In this document: positions 1 to 6,322 of the stretch, in pieces
Numbering within the stretch: position 1 is the first letter of the stretch
Layout: every line of letters begins with the position of its first letter
From: Pseudomonadota bacterium
Lineage (GTDB): Bacteria > Desulfobacterota > Anaeroferrophillalia > Anaeroferrophillales > Anaeroferrophillaceae
Reading direction: 5' to 3'
Assembly: GCA_011042595.1 (NCBI GenBank)
Contig: DQWO01000206.1
Coordinates: forward strand, 1-6,322
DNA: 6,322 bases
Position numbers and translations under genes: made by a program
Notes under the pieces: model-generated
What the model saw: the letters and a program-made list of their open reading frames with translations, nothing else
The model's database searches: none
What the model was told of the DNA's origin: nothing

Positions 1-1
1 C

Positions 2-700
2 CCTGAAGATATGAAGCTGAAATCGCTGAAAAATGGTTTTGTCCTCAACAATGATAATAGTCAGCAACAACTGGTTTTTCTTTACCGAGAGTTTGATCAT
101 TATCTACCACCTGATGCCTTGACTGACGCATTCATGGAAAAATATACCACCCGGCTGCTCTCCGAAAGAGAAATTAACATCGGTCAGCGGGTAGCCATGG
201 TCAGAAAATATGAGGTAAGAGATAAACGGGGCAGATGGCAGCGGTTAAAAATTACGGCAATTTCACGGCAGAAATTCGGTTACCTGTTCCTGGCTCTGAC
301 AGGGCAGACACAAAAACCAGGATACATCTCTGACAACCTCAGCCTGCTGACCAGAAAGGCGGCAGAAGAAATTAAACTTCCCAGAATAGGAATCTATCAG
401 GTACACAAAGGAGACACCCTGGTGATGATAGCGGAACGTCTATTGGATTCGGCCGCAAATGCGGAAACTCTCGCCGGCTACAATGGCCTGACGGGGAAAT
501 TTGGTCTACGACAACCATTGCCAGTAAAAATGAAACTGAAAATTATTCCGGCCTACCCGAAAGATTCCCGGGATTCTTCATCCATCAACCGACAACCTTC
601 CAACATAATTGCTTCAGTACTGCCAAAGACATTACGTTCCGGCAGTTTATCCGGGGTTGCCACCTGGAAAAAACCAGCTCTCCAGGTTAAAACTTCATAA
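2..700 (+). CDS. LysM-domain protein, 3' part of a gene entering from the left edge
   Basis: The reading frame is open to the window edge (codons CCT GAA GAT precede the first ATG at 11), and no ribosome binding site precedes that ATG. The true start is therefore probably outside, and the 229 residues counted from ATG-11 are a C-terminal part. Residues ~126-179 form a LysM domain: IYQVHKGDTL, then an LAGYNGL helix-turn segment and a closing KLKIIP strand. LysM domains bind N-acetylglucosamine polymers, usually peptidoglycan, so the product is probably envelope-associated. The ~100 residues before it form a mixed alpha/beta region that I cannot name. A LysM at the very C-terminus after such a region recalls the C-terminal portion of M48-type putative Zn-dependent proteases, but no HExxH motif is in view, so this is only a suggestion. 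From residue 181 the protein is low in conserved features and is antisense to the end of the convergent DUF4388 gene, so this tail may be an added read-through extension. Confidence 0.72.
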   Translation, partial: PEDMKLKSLKNGFVLNNDNSQQQLVFLYREFDHYLPPDALTDAFMEKYTTRLLSEREINIGQRVAMVRKYEVRDKRGRWQRLKITAISRQKFGYLFLALTGQTQKPGYISDNLSLLTRKAAEEIKLPRIGIYQVHKGDTLVMIAERLLDSAANAETLAGYNGLTGKFGLRQPLPVKMKLKIIPAYPKDSRDSSSINRQPSNIIASVLPKTLRSGSLSGVATWKKPALQVKTS

Positions 701-2682
701 ATAGCAGCCTCTCCACTCAAAGTTTCAGTTGCCGCATGGATAATTTCACCATTATGAAGATAAACACTGGCCGTACATTCATCCCCATTCTTAAGCCTGA
801 TTAATGCATCCTTGGATCGGTTAGCCAGAATCTGTACCGTTTCCATAAAACCCATCTCATCCAGAGACCCGGAAACTCCGGCAGCATTCATGTCGCTAAC
901 CACGGAAGATTGATACTGTTTAATCAAACGGCTGAATTTTAAAAAAGCCACCTGGATACTGCTGTCCCTGGCAATAATATCATCAGCTCCGGCAAGTAAT
1001 GCCGCTGAAATCGCTTTCTCATCAGTGACAGCCGTGAAAAAAACAAACGGAATCTGCTTCCCAGCCGAGGGTTCCTGACTTTTATGATGTAGCGAACGGC
1101 AGAACTCCATACCGTCATATCCATCACCAGCCATTTCACTGACAATCAAAACAACTTCCTGTTGCTGTAAACAGGGTAGTGCCTGTTCCACATTAGGGGA
1201 AAAAATAATTTCATAGTTTTCCCTGGTAAGTTCCTGGTACAAATCACTATGATCACGTTCAAAAACCGGGTCGATAATCAGTATAACCCCATTGCTGCCA
1301 CCCAAACCGGCCAATCGCTGTTCATGAACTACTATCTGCACCAGTTGGTTCACCAATTCTTCTTCCAGCAATCCGGGGGTTTTCTGACCAAGAAGAATTC
1401 GCAACTGATCAGGTTCAAGCCGTTCAGATTCCTGGTCATGCAGCACTTCAAAATAAGCAAGCAGCATTGTAATAACTTTGGACGCCAGGGGTAATTCAGG
1501 CGACAAAGGCCGATTAATACCGGCGATAATTTCCGCCAGAGAAAAGTTATCCTCAATTTCTGCCAACATAAATGATGATTGTTCATAAGGAAGAATAGGC
1601 ATAATAGAAAATATATCACTATCCTGCTCATTTAATCCAGACAGGTAACGGCCAATTTCTTTCAAATAAATGGCCAACTGTAAAGCTTCCTGGGATTTCC
1701 GGTTCATTCCGATCGAAGTTGCCAATAACTTAGCATAATGCGATAGCTGGTCGCAGCTTTCGATAATTTCCTGGTTGTTACTGGTCATTCGACCCAACAA
1801 TAGCTTCACCGTCGACAAATAGGTGCGAAAAATCTGTTCTGATGACAATTCAGCCCCCAGCAGAATACCCCCCAAGGCTCCATAGTGGCGAACTTCCAGC
1901 AGTTTACCATTTTTCAAACTGAAAGATTCAAGCCGTTGATTATGGGATTGAAAAGTCCGCCGTTTCAAAAGATACATGGCATCTTCTATCTCCAGTTCCT
2001 TGATTGCTTCATTCTCGTCAACCACTGGAGTCACTCTATATCCTTCCTGAAGCAAGAGGGTTTTCAAAGCATTCCTGATCTTATGGTCCGGTTCAACCAG
2101 AATAATCCGTTTCCCGGGAGAAGATGATTCTATGATATTTGACTCATGGTCTTCATTATGAATATTGGACTCAGACGCCATCTGGAAATCAATAATTTTA
2201 AAATCAAAAGGCAGCTCTATCCCCCGTTTTTCACGGTTTATCTCTTGATGAAAGCAGTATTTCTGCACCGCGTCACGCATCTCAACCTGTGATGCCACCC
2301 GCCATTGAATCTCAGATGATTTCCATATTCGATTCATTTCACTCTGCATGGCAACATCTTCCGGTTGGCAGGTAGCCATACAGATATTCCGATTATCCTT
2401 TTTCACCGGCAAAGCTGAAAATCGCACCGCAGCCTTTGGTGAAAAGCTGACCAGCATATCCTTGTCAGCCCCCTGATGAAAAACCGGATAATAAGGTATT
2501 TGATAATGCAGTTCATAAGCTTTACCCAACAGGGCATAGTTGGCCACCCCCAGAAAGATGAGACTTTCTTCCAAAGTTTCTTCTTCAATATTTTTCTGCC
2601 GCTCCAATGCGTTGCGCAAATCTTTTTCAGCAAGCAGCTTATTACTCAGAAGAATCTCAGCTAACACCTTATCGATTATCAT
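553..2682 (-). CDS. Multidomain signalling protein: MshEN-like, half receiver, degenerate HD-GYP-like, pseudo-receiver, DUF4388
   Basis: Start: ATG at 2682 (709 residues), with GGGA 6 nt upstream. A GTG at 2715 in frame would add 11 residues but has no Shine-Dalgarno. Numbering is from the ATG. Residues ~1-145 resemble the N-terminal domain of type II/IV pilus ATPases (GspE_N/MshEN), which can bind cyclic di-GMP, but the usual RLG motifs are absent. Residues ~191-232 look like the first half of a receiver (IILVEPD strand, helix, strand), followed by an unrecognised linker. Residues ~304-459 align to an HD/HD-GYP fold, but the first His is Ser309 and the HD pair is Lys341-Glu342, with no GYP motif. 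Residues ~464-589 are a receiver with Glu516 at the phospho-acceptor position, Asp471-Pro472 for the acidic pair, Thr550 kept and Arg572 for the Lys. Residues ~602-701 are a DUF4388 (PATAN-like) domain. No membrane segment or signal peptide is seen, so it is probably cytoplasmic. Inferred role: a non-catalytic scaffold or sensor in a cyclic-di-GMP, motility or pilus type pathway; the output is unknown. Confidence 0.85.
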   Translation of the reverse strand: MIIDKVLAEILLSNKLLAEKDLRNALERQKNIEEETLEESLIFLGVANYALLGKAYELHYQIPYYPVFHQGADKDMLVSFSPKAAVRFSALPVKKDNRNICMATCQPEDVAMQSEMNRIWKSSEIQWRVASQVEMRDAVQKYCFHQEINREKRGIELPFDFKIIDFQMASESNIHNEDHESNIIESSSPGKRIILVEPDHKIRNALKTLLLQEGYRVTPVVDENEAIKELEIEDAMYLLKRRTFQSHNQRLESFSLKNGKLLEVRHYGALGGILLGAELSSEQIFRTYLSTVKLLLGRMTSNNQEIIESCDQLSHYAKLLATSIGMNRKSQEALQLAIYLKEIGRYLSGLNEQDSDIFSIMPILPYEQSSFMLAEIEDNFSLAEIIAGINRPLSPELPLASKVITMLLAYFEVLHDQESERLEPDQLRILLGQKTPGLLEEELVNQLVQIVVHEQRLAGLGGSNGVILIIDPVFERDHSDLYQELTRENYEIIFSPNVEQALPCLQQQEVVLIVSEMAGDGYDGMEFCRSLHHKSQEPSAGKQIPFVFFTAVTDEKAISAALLAGADDIIARDSSIQVAFLKFSRLIKQYQSSVVSDMNAAGVSGSLDEMGFMETVQILANRSKDALIRLKNGDECTASVYLHNGEIIHAATETLSGEAAIYEVLTWRAGFFQVATPDKLPERNVFGSTEAIMLEGCRLMDEESRESFG

Positions 2683-2771
2683 GTATATCCCAGCTCTTTC
2701 TTGATGATTCGTCACAAATCAGACAAAAGCATTACATTACTCTATCGGCAAAAAAGCATAAATAATGAATT

Positions 2772-2806
2772 AAAAAAACGGGCATTCTCAAAGAGAATAC
2801 CCGTTT
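2772..2806 (-). terminator. Intrinsic terminator after the mutase small-subunit gene
   Basis: On the minus strand a 14-pair stem with a 3-nt loop (arms 2793-2806 and 2776-2789) includes one G-U wobble and a CGGG/CCCG core. A run of seven T (complement of 2772-2778) overlaps and follows the stem. It begins 30 nt after the mutase small-subunit stop codon. It ends that transcript and separates it from the signalling gene, whose own promoter must then lie within about 2683-2771. I see no convincing -35/-10 pair there. Confidence 0.9.
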
Positions 2807-2835
2807 ACTGCCAACATATTCAAAAAAACTTCTAA

Positions 2836-3234
2836 CTATTTGCCAAGATTTTCCCTAATCCAATCAACCGTTGCCCGCACCGGCGAACCTGGGGTAAAGA
2901 TTGCTTTTATTCCGGCTTTTTTCAGCGAATCAATTTCATCATCAGGGATGATGCCGCCACCGAAAACGGGAATATCTTCCGCCCCCTGTTCTTTAAGCAA
3001 TTCAAGAATCCGGGGGAAAAGATACATGTGGGCACCCGCCAGACTGCTCACCCCGATCACATCAACATCCTCCTGAATCGCCGTGGCCACAATCTGTTCC
3101 GGAGTCTGATGTAAACCGGTATAAACAACCTCAAAACCTGCATCCCGCAAAGCCCTGGCGACCACCTTTGCTCCCCGGTCGTGACCATCAAGTCCAGGTT
3201 TTCCAATCAAAACTTTCACCTTATTTTCACCCAT
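2836..3234 (-). CDS. B12-binding small subunit of a methylmalonyl-CoA-mutase-family acyl-CoA mutase
   Basis: This is a 132-residue stand-alone cobalamin-binding subunit, the usual size for two-gene mutases (McmA2/IcmB type). It has the B12-binding signature D16-x-H18-x-x-G21, in which His18 serves as the lower axial ligand to cobalt in this family. It also has the Ser63-Ser64-Leu loop and the F91-GGG segment that hold the nucleotide tail of the cofactor in the Rossmann-like fold. It would pair with the large subunit encoded upstream at 3495-5171 to make the adenosylcobalamin-dependent carbon-skeleton mutase in the cytoplasm. Start ATG at 3234 has AGGAG at 3241-3245, 6 nt upstream. It lies 260 nt downstream of the large-subunit gene, an unusually long gap filled largely by a palindromic element, and is followed by a strong terminator. 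The small subunit alone does not decide whether the substrate is methylmalonyl-CoA or isobutyryl-CoA. Confidence 0.95.
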   Translation of the reverse strand: MGENKVKVLIGKPGLDGHDRGAKVVARALRDAGFEVVYTGLHQTPEQIVATAIQEDVDVIGVSSLAGAHMYLFPRILELLKEQGAEDIPVFGGGIIPDDEIDSLKKAGIKAIFTPGSPVRATVDWIRENLGK

Positions 3235-3240
3235 GAAAAA

Positions 3241-3245
3241 CTCCT
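3241..3245 (-). promoter_or_regulatory. Ribosome binding site of the mutase small subunit
   Basis: AGGAG on the minus strand lies 6 nt before the ATG at 3234. It fixes the start of the small-subunit gene and shows that it can be translated independently of the large subunit 260 nt upstream. Confidence 0.85.
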
Positions 3246-3248
3246 AAA

Positions 3249-3263
3249 GCGGGCTCTGCCCGC
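3249..3263. repeat. Short hairpin GCGGGC-TCT-GCCCGC near the small-subunit start
   Basis: A perfect 6-bp GC-only inverted repeat with a 3-nt loop lies 3 nt upstream of the small-subunit ribosome binding site. In the minus-strand transcript it could influence initiation on the small-subunit mRNA or protect a processed 5' end. That role is inferred from position only. Confidence 0.5.
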
Positions 3264-3280
3264 AACCAAAATTAAGGTAT

Positions 3281-3413
3281 CAGGATATTCCGGCATGGCT
3301 CTCGCTCATTCTCGCCGGCCGTCCATGGCCGGCTTCCGAGGCGGCCGCCACGAATCACATCGTGTGATTCGTTCGGCGGCCAATACCGCTATGAGCCAAG
3401 CCCGAACATCCTG
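3281..3413. repeat. Nested palindromic intergenic element (REP- or MITE-like) between mutase subunit genes
   Basis: The outer arms, 3281-3301 and 3393-3413, are inverted repeats matching at 18 of 21 positions (CAGGAT...TGGCTC). Between them sit two stronger hairpins. One is GCCGGCC/GGCCGGC at 3314-3320 and 3327-3333, with a 6-nt loop. The other has ACGAATCACA/TGTGATTCGT (3350-3359/3363-3372) around a TCG loop, extended after a 2-nt bulge by GGCCGCC/GGCGGCC (3343-3349/3375-3381). The overall fold is a long stem with two inner arms. It has no plausible ORF and no T-run suited to termination. Its size and symmetry suggest a dispersed extragenic palindrome or a small non-autonomous mobile element; no flanking target duplication was identified. 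Confidence 0.7.
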
Positions 3414-3494
3414 AATGTATTCCCGACAATTTTTTGTTTTTTACACCCCTCAAGGGGGTACTGAAAAGAGTGGCAGTCTTTCAGAAGCAAGGTA

Positions 3495-5171
3495 CTAAAA
3501 CATTCCCGGATCGGTGTAGCGGCCAAAAACCCGCCGCCAGGTATCACATATTTCCTGCAGGCTCACATATGATTTCACCGCCTCAAGCAGATGAGGCATG
3601 AGATTTTCCCCATTTTTTGATGCAGCTTCGATCTCCTGGAGGCAATTTTGCACCTTGGCACTGTCCCGGTCTTCCTTAAACTTCTGTAAACGCTGCAGTT
3701 GACGTTTTTCCACTACTTCATCAATTCTCAGCAGTTCAATCGGCAGGCTGTCGTCCATCTGGTATTTATTAACCCCGACAACAGTTTTCTCGCCATCATC
3801 AATCTGCTTCTGATAGGTATAGGCGGCATCAGCTATTTCCTTCTGGGGATAACCCAACTCTATCGCTTTAACTATACCTCCCATATCATCAATTTTATTG
3901 ATATATTCCAATGCTAACTCTTCCATTCTGTTTGTCAGTGATTCAACAAAATAGGATCCGGCCAGGGGATCAATGGTATTGGTTACGCCAATCTCTTCGC
4001 CGATAATCTGCTGGGTTCGCAAGGCAATGGTAACTGCATGTTCTGTTGGCAAGGAAAGCACTTCATCCAGGGAGTTGGTATGTAGCGACTGGGTTCCACC
4101 AAGAACAGCTGACAACCCTTCACAAGCAGTACGCACAACGTTGTTGTAAGGTTGCTGGGCGGTCAAAGAACAGCCAGCGGTCTGGGTATGAAAACGAAGC
4201 ATCATGGAACGTGGATCCTTTGCCTTGAAACGGTTCTTCATCACCCGGGCCCATATACGGCGAGCCGCGCGATATTTGGCAATTTCCTCAAAAAAATCGA
4301 GATGAGCGTTGAAAAAGAAAGAAAGCCGGGGGGCAAAGTCATCGACATCCAGACCCCGATCTATACAGGCCTGGACATAGCCGATGCCATCCGCCAAAGT
4401 AAAAGCCAGTTCCTGAGCGGCGGTAGATCCGGCTTCCCGGATATGATAACCACTGATACTGATGGTATTCCAGCGCGGAACCTCTTTGGTACAATACTCA
4501 ACCGTATCAACAATAATCCGCATGGATGGTTCCGGCGGCAGCATGAAGGTTTTCTGGGCAATAAATTCCTTCAACATATCATTTTGAATGGTGCCACCGA
4601 TCTTATCTCTGCCTACCCCCTGTTTTTCCGCCACTGCCACATACATAGCCAGCAAAATAGCAGCTGGTGGATTAATGGTCATGGAAGTGGTCACCTGGTC
4701 CATGGGAATCCGGTCAAAGAGAATCTCCATATCAGCCAGGGTATCAATGGCCACCCCACATTTACCAACTTCACCCCTGGCCATGGGACTGTCCGAGTCA
4801 TATCCCATCAGGGTTGGCATATCAAAGGCGGTACTCAAACCGGTTTCACCATGTTCCATCAGGTAGTGAAAACGAGCGTTGGTTTCCTCGGCTCCACCAA
4901 GACCGGCAAACTGGCGCATGGTCCATAAACGGCCACGATACATGGTCGGCTGGACACCCCGGGTATAAGGATATTCTCCGGGAAAGCCTAGTTCATCCTG
5001 ATAACTGAAACCGGCAAGATCTTCAGGAGTATATAACTTTTTTATGGGTTCATTGGATAAAGTGGTAAACTGCGGCAGCCGCTCAGGGTATTTCTTAACC
5101 GCTTTAGCATAGAGATCTTCCCAGGCTTGCCGTCTTTCATCAGTTCGATCAACCGTTCTTTCACCACTCAT
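3495..5171 (-). CDS. Large subunit of a B12-dependent acyl-CoA mutase, isobutyryl-CoA-mutase-like (IcmA/McmA1 family)
   Basis: At 558 residues this is full length for the separate large (substrate-binding, TIM-barrel) subunit of the methylmalonyl-CoA mutase family. Start ATG at 5171 has AGGAGG 8 nt upstream. Family landmarks are clear: R81-x-W-T84-x-R86, AFDMPT at 115-120, [29 protein letters not shown] with the catalytic His243, [26 protein letters not shown], and [10 protein letters not shown]. Numbering runs one behind the well-studied Propionibacterium enzyme. The residues that contact the substrate carboxylate there, Tyr89 and Arg207, are Phe88 and Gln206 here, the known isobutyryl-CoA mutase combination. 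Ala115 stands where 2-hydroxyisobutyryl-CoA mutase has Asp. The likely reaction is reversible rearrangement of a branched to a straight acyl-CoA (isobutyryl-CoA to butyryl-CoA, or a homologue), together with the small subunit at 2836-3234. The upstream acyl-CoA dehydrogenase gene fits such a route. Automated annotation would probably say methylmalonyl-CoA mutase; the family is certain, the substrate is inferred. Confidence 0.96.
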   Translation of the reverse strand: MSGERTVDRTDERRQAWEDLYAKAVKKYPERLPQFTTLSNEPIKKLYTPEDLAGFSYQDELGFPGEYPYTRGVQPTMYRGRLWTMRQFAGLGGAEETNARFHYLMEHGETGLSTAFDMPTLMGYDSDSPMARGEVGKCGVAIDTLADMEILFDRIPMDQVTTSMTINPPAAILLAMYVAVAEKQGVGRDKIGGTIQNDMLKEFIAQKTFMLPPEPSMRIIVDTVEYCTKEVPRWNTISISGYHIREAGSTAAQELAFTLADGIGYVQACIDRGLDVDDFAPRLSFFFNAHLDFFEEIAKYRAARRIWARVMKNRFKAKDPRSMMLRFHTQTAGCSLTAQQPYNNVVRTACEGLSAVLGGTQSLHTNSLDEVLSLPTEHAVTIALRTQQIIGEEIGVTNTIDPLAGSYFVESLTNRMEELALEYINKIDDMGGIVKAIELGYPQKEIADAAYTYQKQIDDGEKTVVGVNKYQMDDSLPIELLRIDEVVEKRQLQRLQKFKEDRDSAKVQNCLQEIEAASKNGENLMPHLLEAVKSYVSLQEICDTWRRVFGRYTDPGMF

Positions 5172-5179
5172 CAGTCTTT

Positions 5180-5185
5180 CCTCCT
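5180..5185 (-). promoter_or_regulatory. Ribosome binding site of the mutase large subunit
   Basis: A perfect AGGAGG on the minus strand sits 8 nt before the ATG at 5171, supporting that start and strong initiation of the large subunit. I see no convincing promoter elsewhere in the 239-nt gap upstream, so transcription from the dehydrogenase gene is plausible. Confidence 0.88.
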
Positions 5186-5231
5186 GAAAGTTTCTTTACC
5201 CTTTGGACAGACTTTCATCTCCAGTCAATTC

Positions 5232-5387
5232 AGCTAATTGTTACCTAAATCAAGCGATTAGCTATTAGCGGTTAGCTATTAGCTTAATTAATTCAAGATG
5301 TTTCGTTATTTGCAGCTTTAACCTGTTTGGTGTTTTGAATGATCTAGCTAATGAATTGACCTTGCCTAGCTAAATGCTAATAGCTAA
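5232..5387. repeat. AGCTAA/TTAGCT repeat cluster between dehydrogenase and mutase genes
   Basis: The 12-mer TTAGCTATTAGC occurs twice in direct orientation, 14 nt apart (5258-5269, 5272-5283). It occurs once as its exact inverse, GCTAATAGCTAA, at 5376-5387, giving an inverted repeat spanning ~130 nt. The core hexamer AGCTAA also appears at 5232, 5346 and 5368 (plus strand), making six copies in about 155 nt. The rest of the 5172-5410 gap is AT-rich with no credible ORF, terminator or promoter. It may be a degraded REP/MITE-type element or a cluster of binding sites; the sequence does not decide. Confidence 0.6.
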
Positions 5388-5410
5388 CAGCTGATGGCTC
5401 AGTTTAGGTG

Positions 5411-6322
5411 TTAAAACGCCCCAAGAATGTGGCGGGCAATAACCAACCGTTGTATCTCAGAAGTTCCCTCATAGATGGTAGTTACCCGGGCATCACGATA
5501 GAGTCGCTCAACGGGATATTCAGCTATATAACCGTTACCACCCAGAATCTGGACCGCACGGTAACAAGCCCGGTTAGCCCCTTCACTGGCAAGCAACTTA
5601 GCCATGGACGCTTCCTTGGTAAAAGGTTTTTTCTGCTGTTTCAACGAGGCGGCCAGCAAAACCATCAGCTGGGCACTCTGCAATTCCGTATAGCTGTCAG
5701 CCAGTTGCCATTGAATCGCCTGGAAGGAGGCAATGGGCTGATTAAACTGCATCCTTTCACGGGCATAATCCCGGGCGTAGTCTATGGCTTCCAAGCCAAT
5801 GCCAATAGCCATGGAACCAATACCGATACGACCACCATCAAGAGCCATCAAGGCAATTTTGAAGCCATCACCTTCACTACCCAGTAGATTTTCAGCCGGA
5901 ACCAGGCAATCCTCCAAAATCACTTCATTGGTAGCTGAACCTCGCTGACCCATTTTTTCTTCCGCCTTGCCAATCGACAATCCCGGAGTATCTTTTTCCA
6001 CCAGGAAAGCGCTGATCCTGCGGGTGCGTTGAATTTTTCTATTGGTAACCGCCCAGACAATAATCACCCCGGCATATTCAGCACTGGTAATAAATATCTT
6101 GCTACCATTCAAGCGATAGAAATCCCCTTCTTTTGTCGCCGTGGTTTTCATCCCTCCAAGATCGGAACCAGCCATGGATTCTGTAAGTCCAAAAGAACCC
6201 GCAGGATATTCGCCATTACAAAGGGATGGCACATATTTACGCCGCTGGGCTTCAGTCCCAAAGGTACAGATGACTTCAGCAACCATATTGGTAACCGACA
6301 TGGTCACCGCCGTAGCGGCACA
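5411..6322 (-). CDS. Acyl-CoA dehydrogenase, 5' end cut by the right edge
   Basis: This is a flavin-dependent enzyme that introduces the alpha,beta double bond into an acyl-CoA, passing electrons to electron-transfer flavoprotein. The frame is open to the window edge: five codons (C-A-A-T-A) precede the GTG at 6307, so that GTG is internal. About 303 of the usual ~380 residues are present; the N-terminal helical domain is mostly missing. Numbering from that GTG, landmarks are FGLTESMAGSD at 40-49 (FAD-contact signature), NGSKIFIT at 67-74, LDGGRIGIGS at 157-165, QILGGNGYIAEYPVERLYRDA around 253-273, and IYEGTSEIQR with Glu280 as the likely catalytic base. The C-terminus (ARHILGAF, TAA stop at 5411) is normal. 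Residues resemble the short-chain/butyryl-type group, but chain length cannot be fixed from the visible part. It lies 239 nt upstream of the acyl-CoA mutase genes in the same direction, suggesting one catabolic unit. Confidence 0.94.
   Translation of the reverse strand, partial: CAATAVTMSVTNMVAEVICTFGTEAQRRKYVPSLCNGEYPAGSFGLTESMAGSDLGGMKTTATKEGDFYRLNGSKIFITSAEYAGVIIVWAVTNRKIQRTRRISAFLVEKDTPGLSIGKAEEKMGQRGSATNEVILEDCLVPAENLLGSEGDGFKIALMALDGGRIGIGSMAIGIGLEAIDYARDYARERMQFNQPIASFQAIQWQLADSYTELQSAQLMVLLAASLKQQKKPFTKEASMAKLLASEGANRACYRAVQILGGNGYIAEYPVERLYRDARVTTIYEGTSEIQRLVIARHILGAF

Noticed and set aside
2683..2715. GTG at 2715 as the start of the signalling protein
   Set aside because: There is no Shine-Dalgarno upstream of it, and the domain-like sequence begins after the ATG at 2682; the extension cannot be fully excluded.
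3181..3414. Plus-strand open frame covering the palindromic element
   Set aside because: It starts inside the antisense of the small-subunit gene and runs through hairpin arms; there is no ribosome binding site or recognisable protein.
3445..3459. ACCCC/GGGGT hairpin as terminator after the mutase large subunit
   Set aside because: On the minus strand the stem is followed by A-rich, not T-rich, sequence, so it does not fit an intrinsic terminator in the needed direction; on the plus strand the T-run precedes the stem.
4152..4928. Plus-strand open frame of 258 codons
   Set aside because: It lies entirely antisense to the strongly conserved mutase large subunit, has no recognisable domain, and its composition mirrors the opposite strand.
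3495..5171. Assignment as 2-hydroxyisobutyryl-CoA mutase
   Set aside because: That enzyme has an aliphatic residue at the Tyr89 position and Asp near Ser114; here they are Phe88 and Ala115.
5258..5387. Repeats considered as a CRISPR array
   Set aside because: Copies are only 12 nt, separated by 2 nt or by ~92 nt, and one is inverted; there are no regular spacers or cas genes.
5408..5887. Plus-strand open frame of 159 codons opposite the acyl-CoA dehydrogenase
   Set aside because: It is a shadow of a clearly real conserved gene, with no protein family resemblance.

Overview
The window looks like an ordinary chromosomal stretch of a Gram-negative bacterium. The best guess is a deltaproteobacterium (Desulfobacterota) or a relative with similar metabolism. 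This rests on a two-subunit B12-dependent acyl-CoA mutase next to an acyl-CoA dehydrogenase, a large signalling protein with GspE/MshE-N-terminal and DUF4388 domains, and palindromic intergenic repeats. The assignment is an inference; there is no rRNA or other marker gene.

Left end, plus strand (2-700): the 3' part of a gene whose product ends in a LysM domain. The frame stays open to the window edge, so the true start probably lies outside. Its last ~50 codons overlap, tail to tail, the end of the next gene.

Middle left, minus strand (553-2682): a ~709-residue multidomain signalling protein, in the order MshEN-like, half receiver, HD-GYP-like, receiver, DUF4388. In each domain that would normally have an active or ligand-binding site, the key residues appear replaced. 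It looks like a non-catalytic adaptor built from degenerate signalling modules.

Right half, minus strand (2836-6322): a metabolic gene set, in transcription order acyl-CoA dehydrogenase (5' end cut by the window edge), acyl-CoA mutase large subunit, and mutase small B12-binding subunit. A strong intrinsic terminator (2772-2806) closes it. The large subunit has Phe88 and Gln206 where methylmalonyl-CoA mutase has Tyr89 and Arg207. This is the isobutyryl-CoA-mutase pattern, so the substrate is probably a non-carboxylated acyl-CoA (for example isobutyryl-CoA/butyryl-CoA) that the dehydrogenase could then oxidise.

Both intergenic gaps of this gene set hold repeat structure. A nested palindromic element of about 133 nt lies between the two mutase subunit genes (3281-3413). 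A cluster of AGCTAA/TTAGCT repeats lies between the dehydrogenase and mutase genes (5232-5387). No RNA gene, CRISPR array, transposase or origin was seen.
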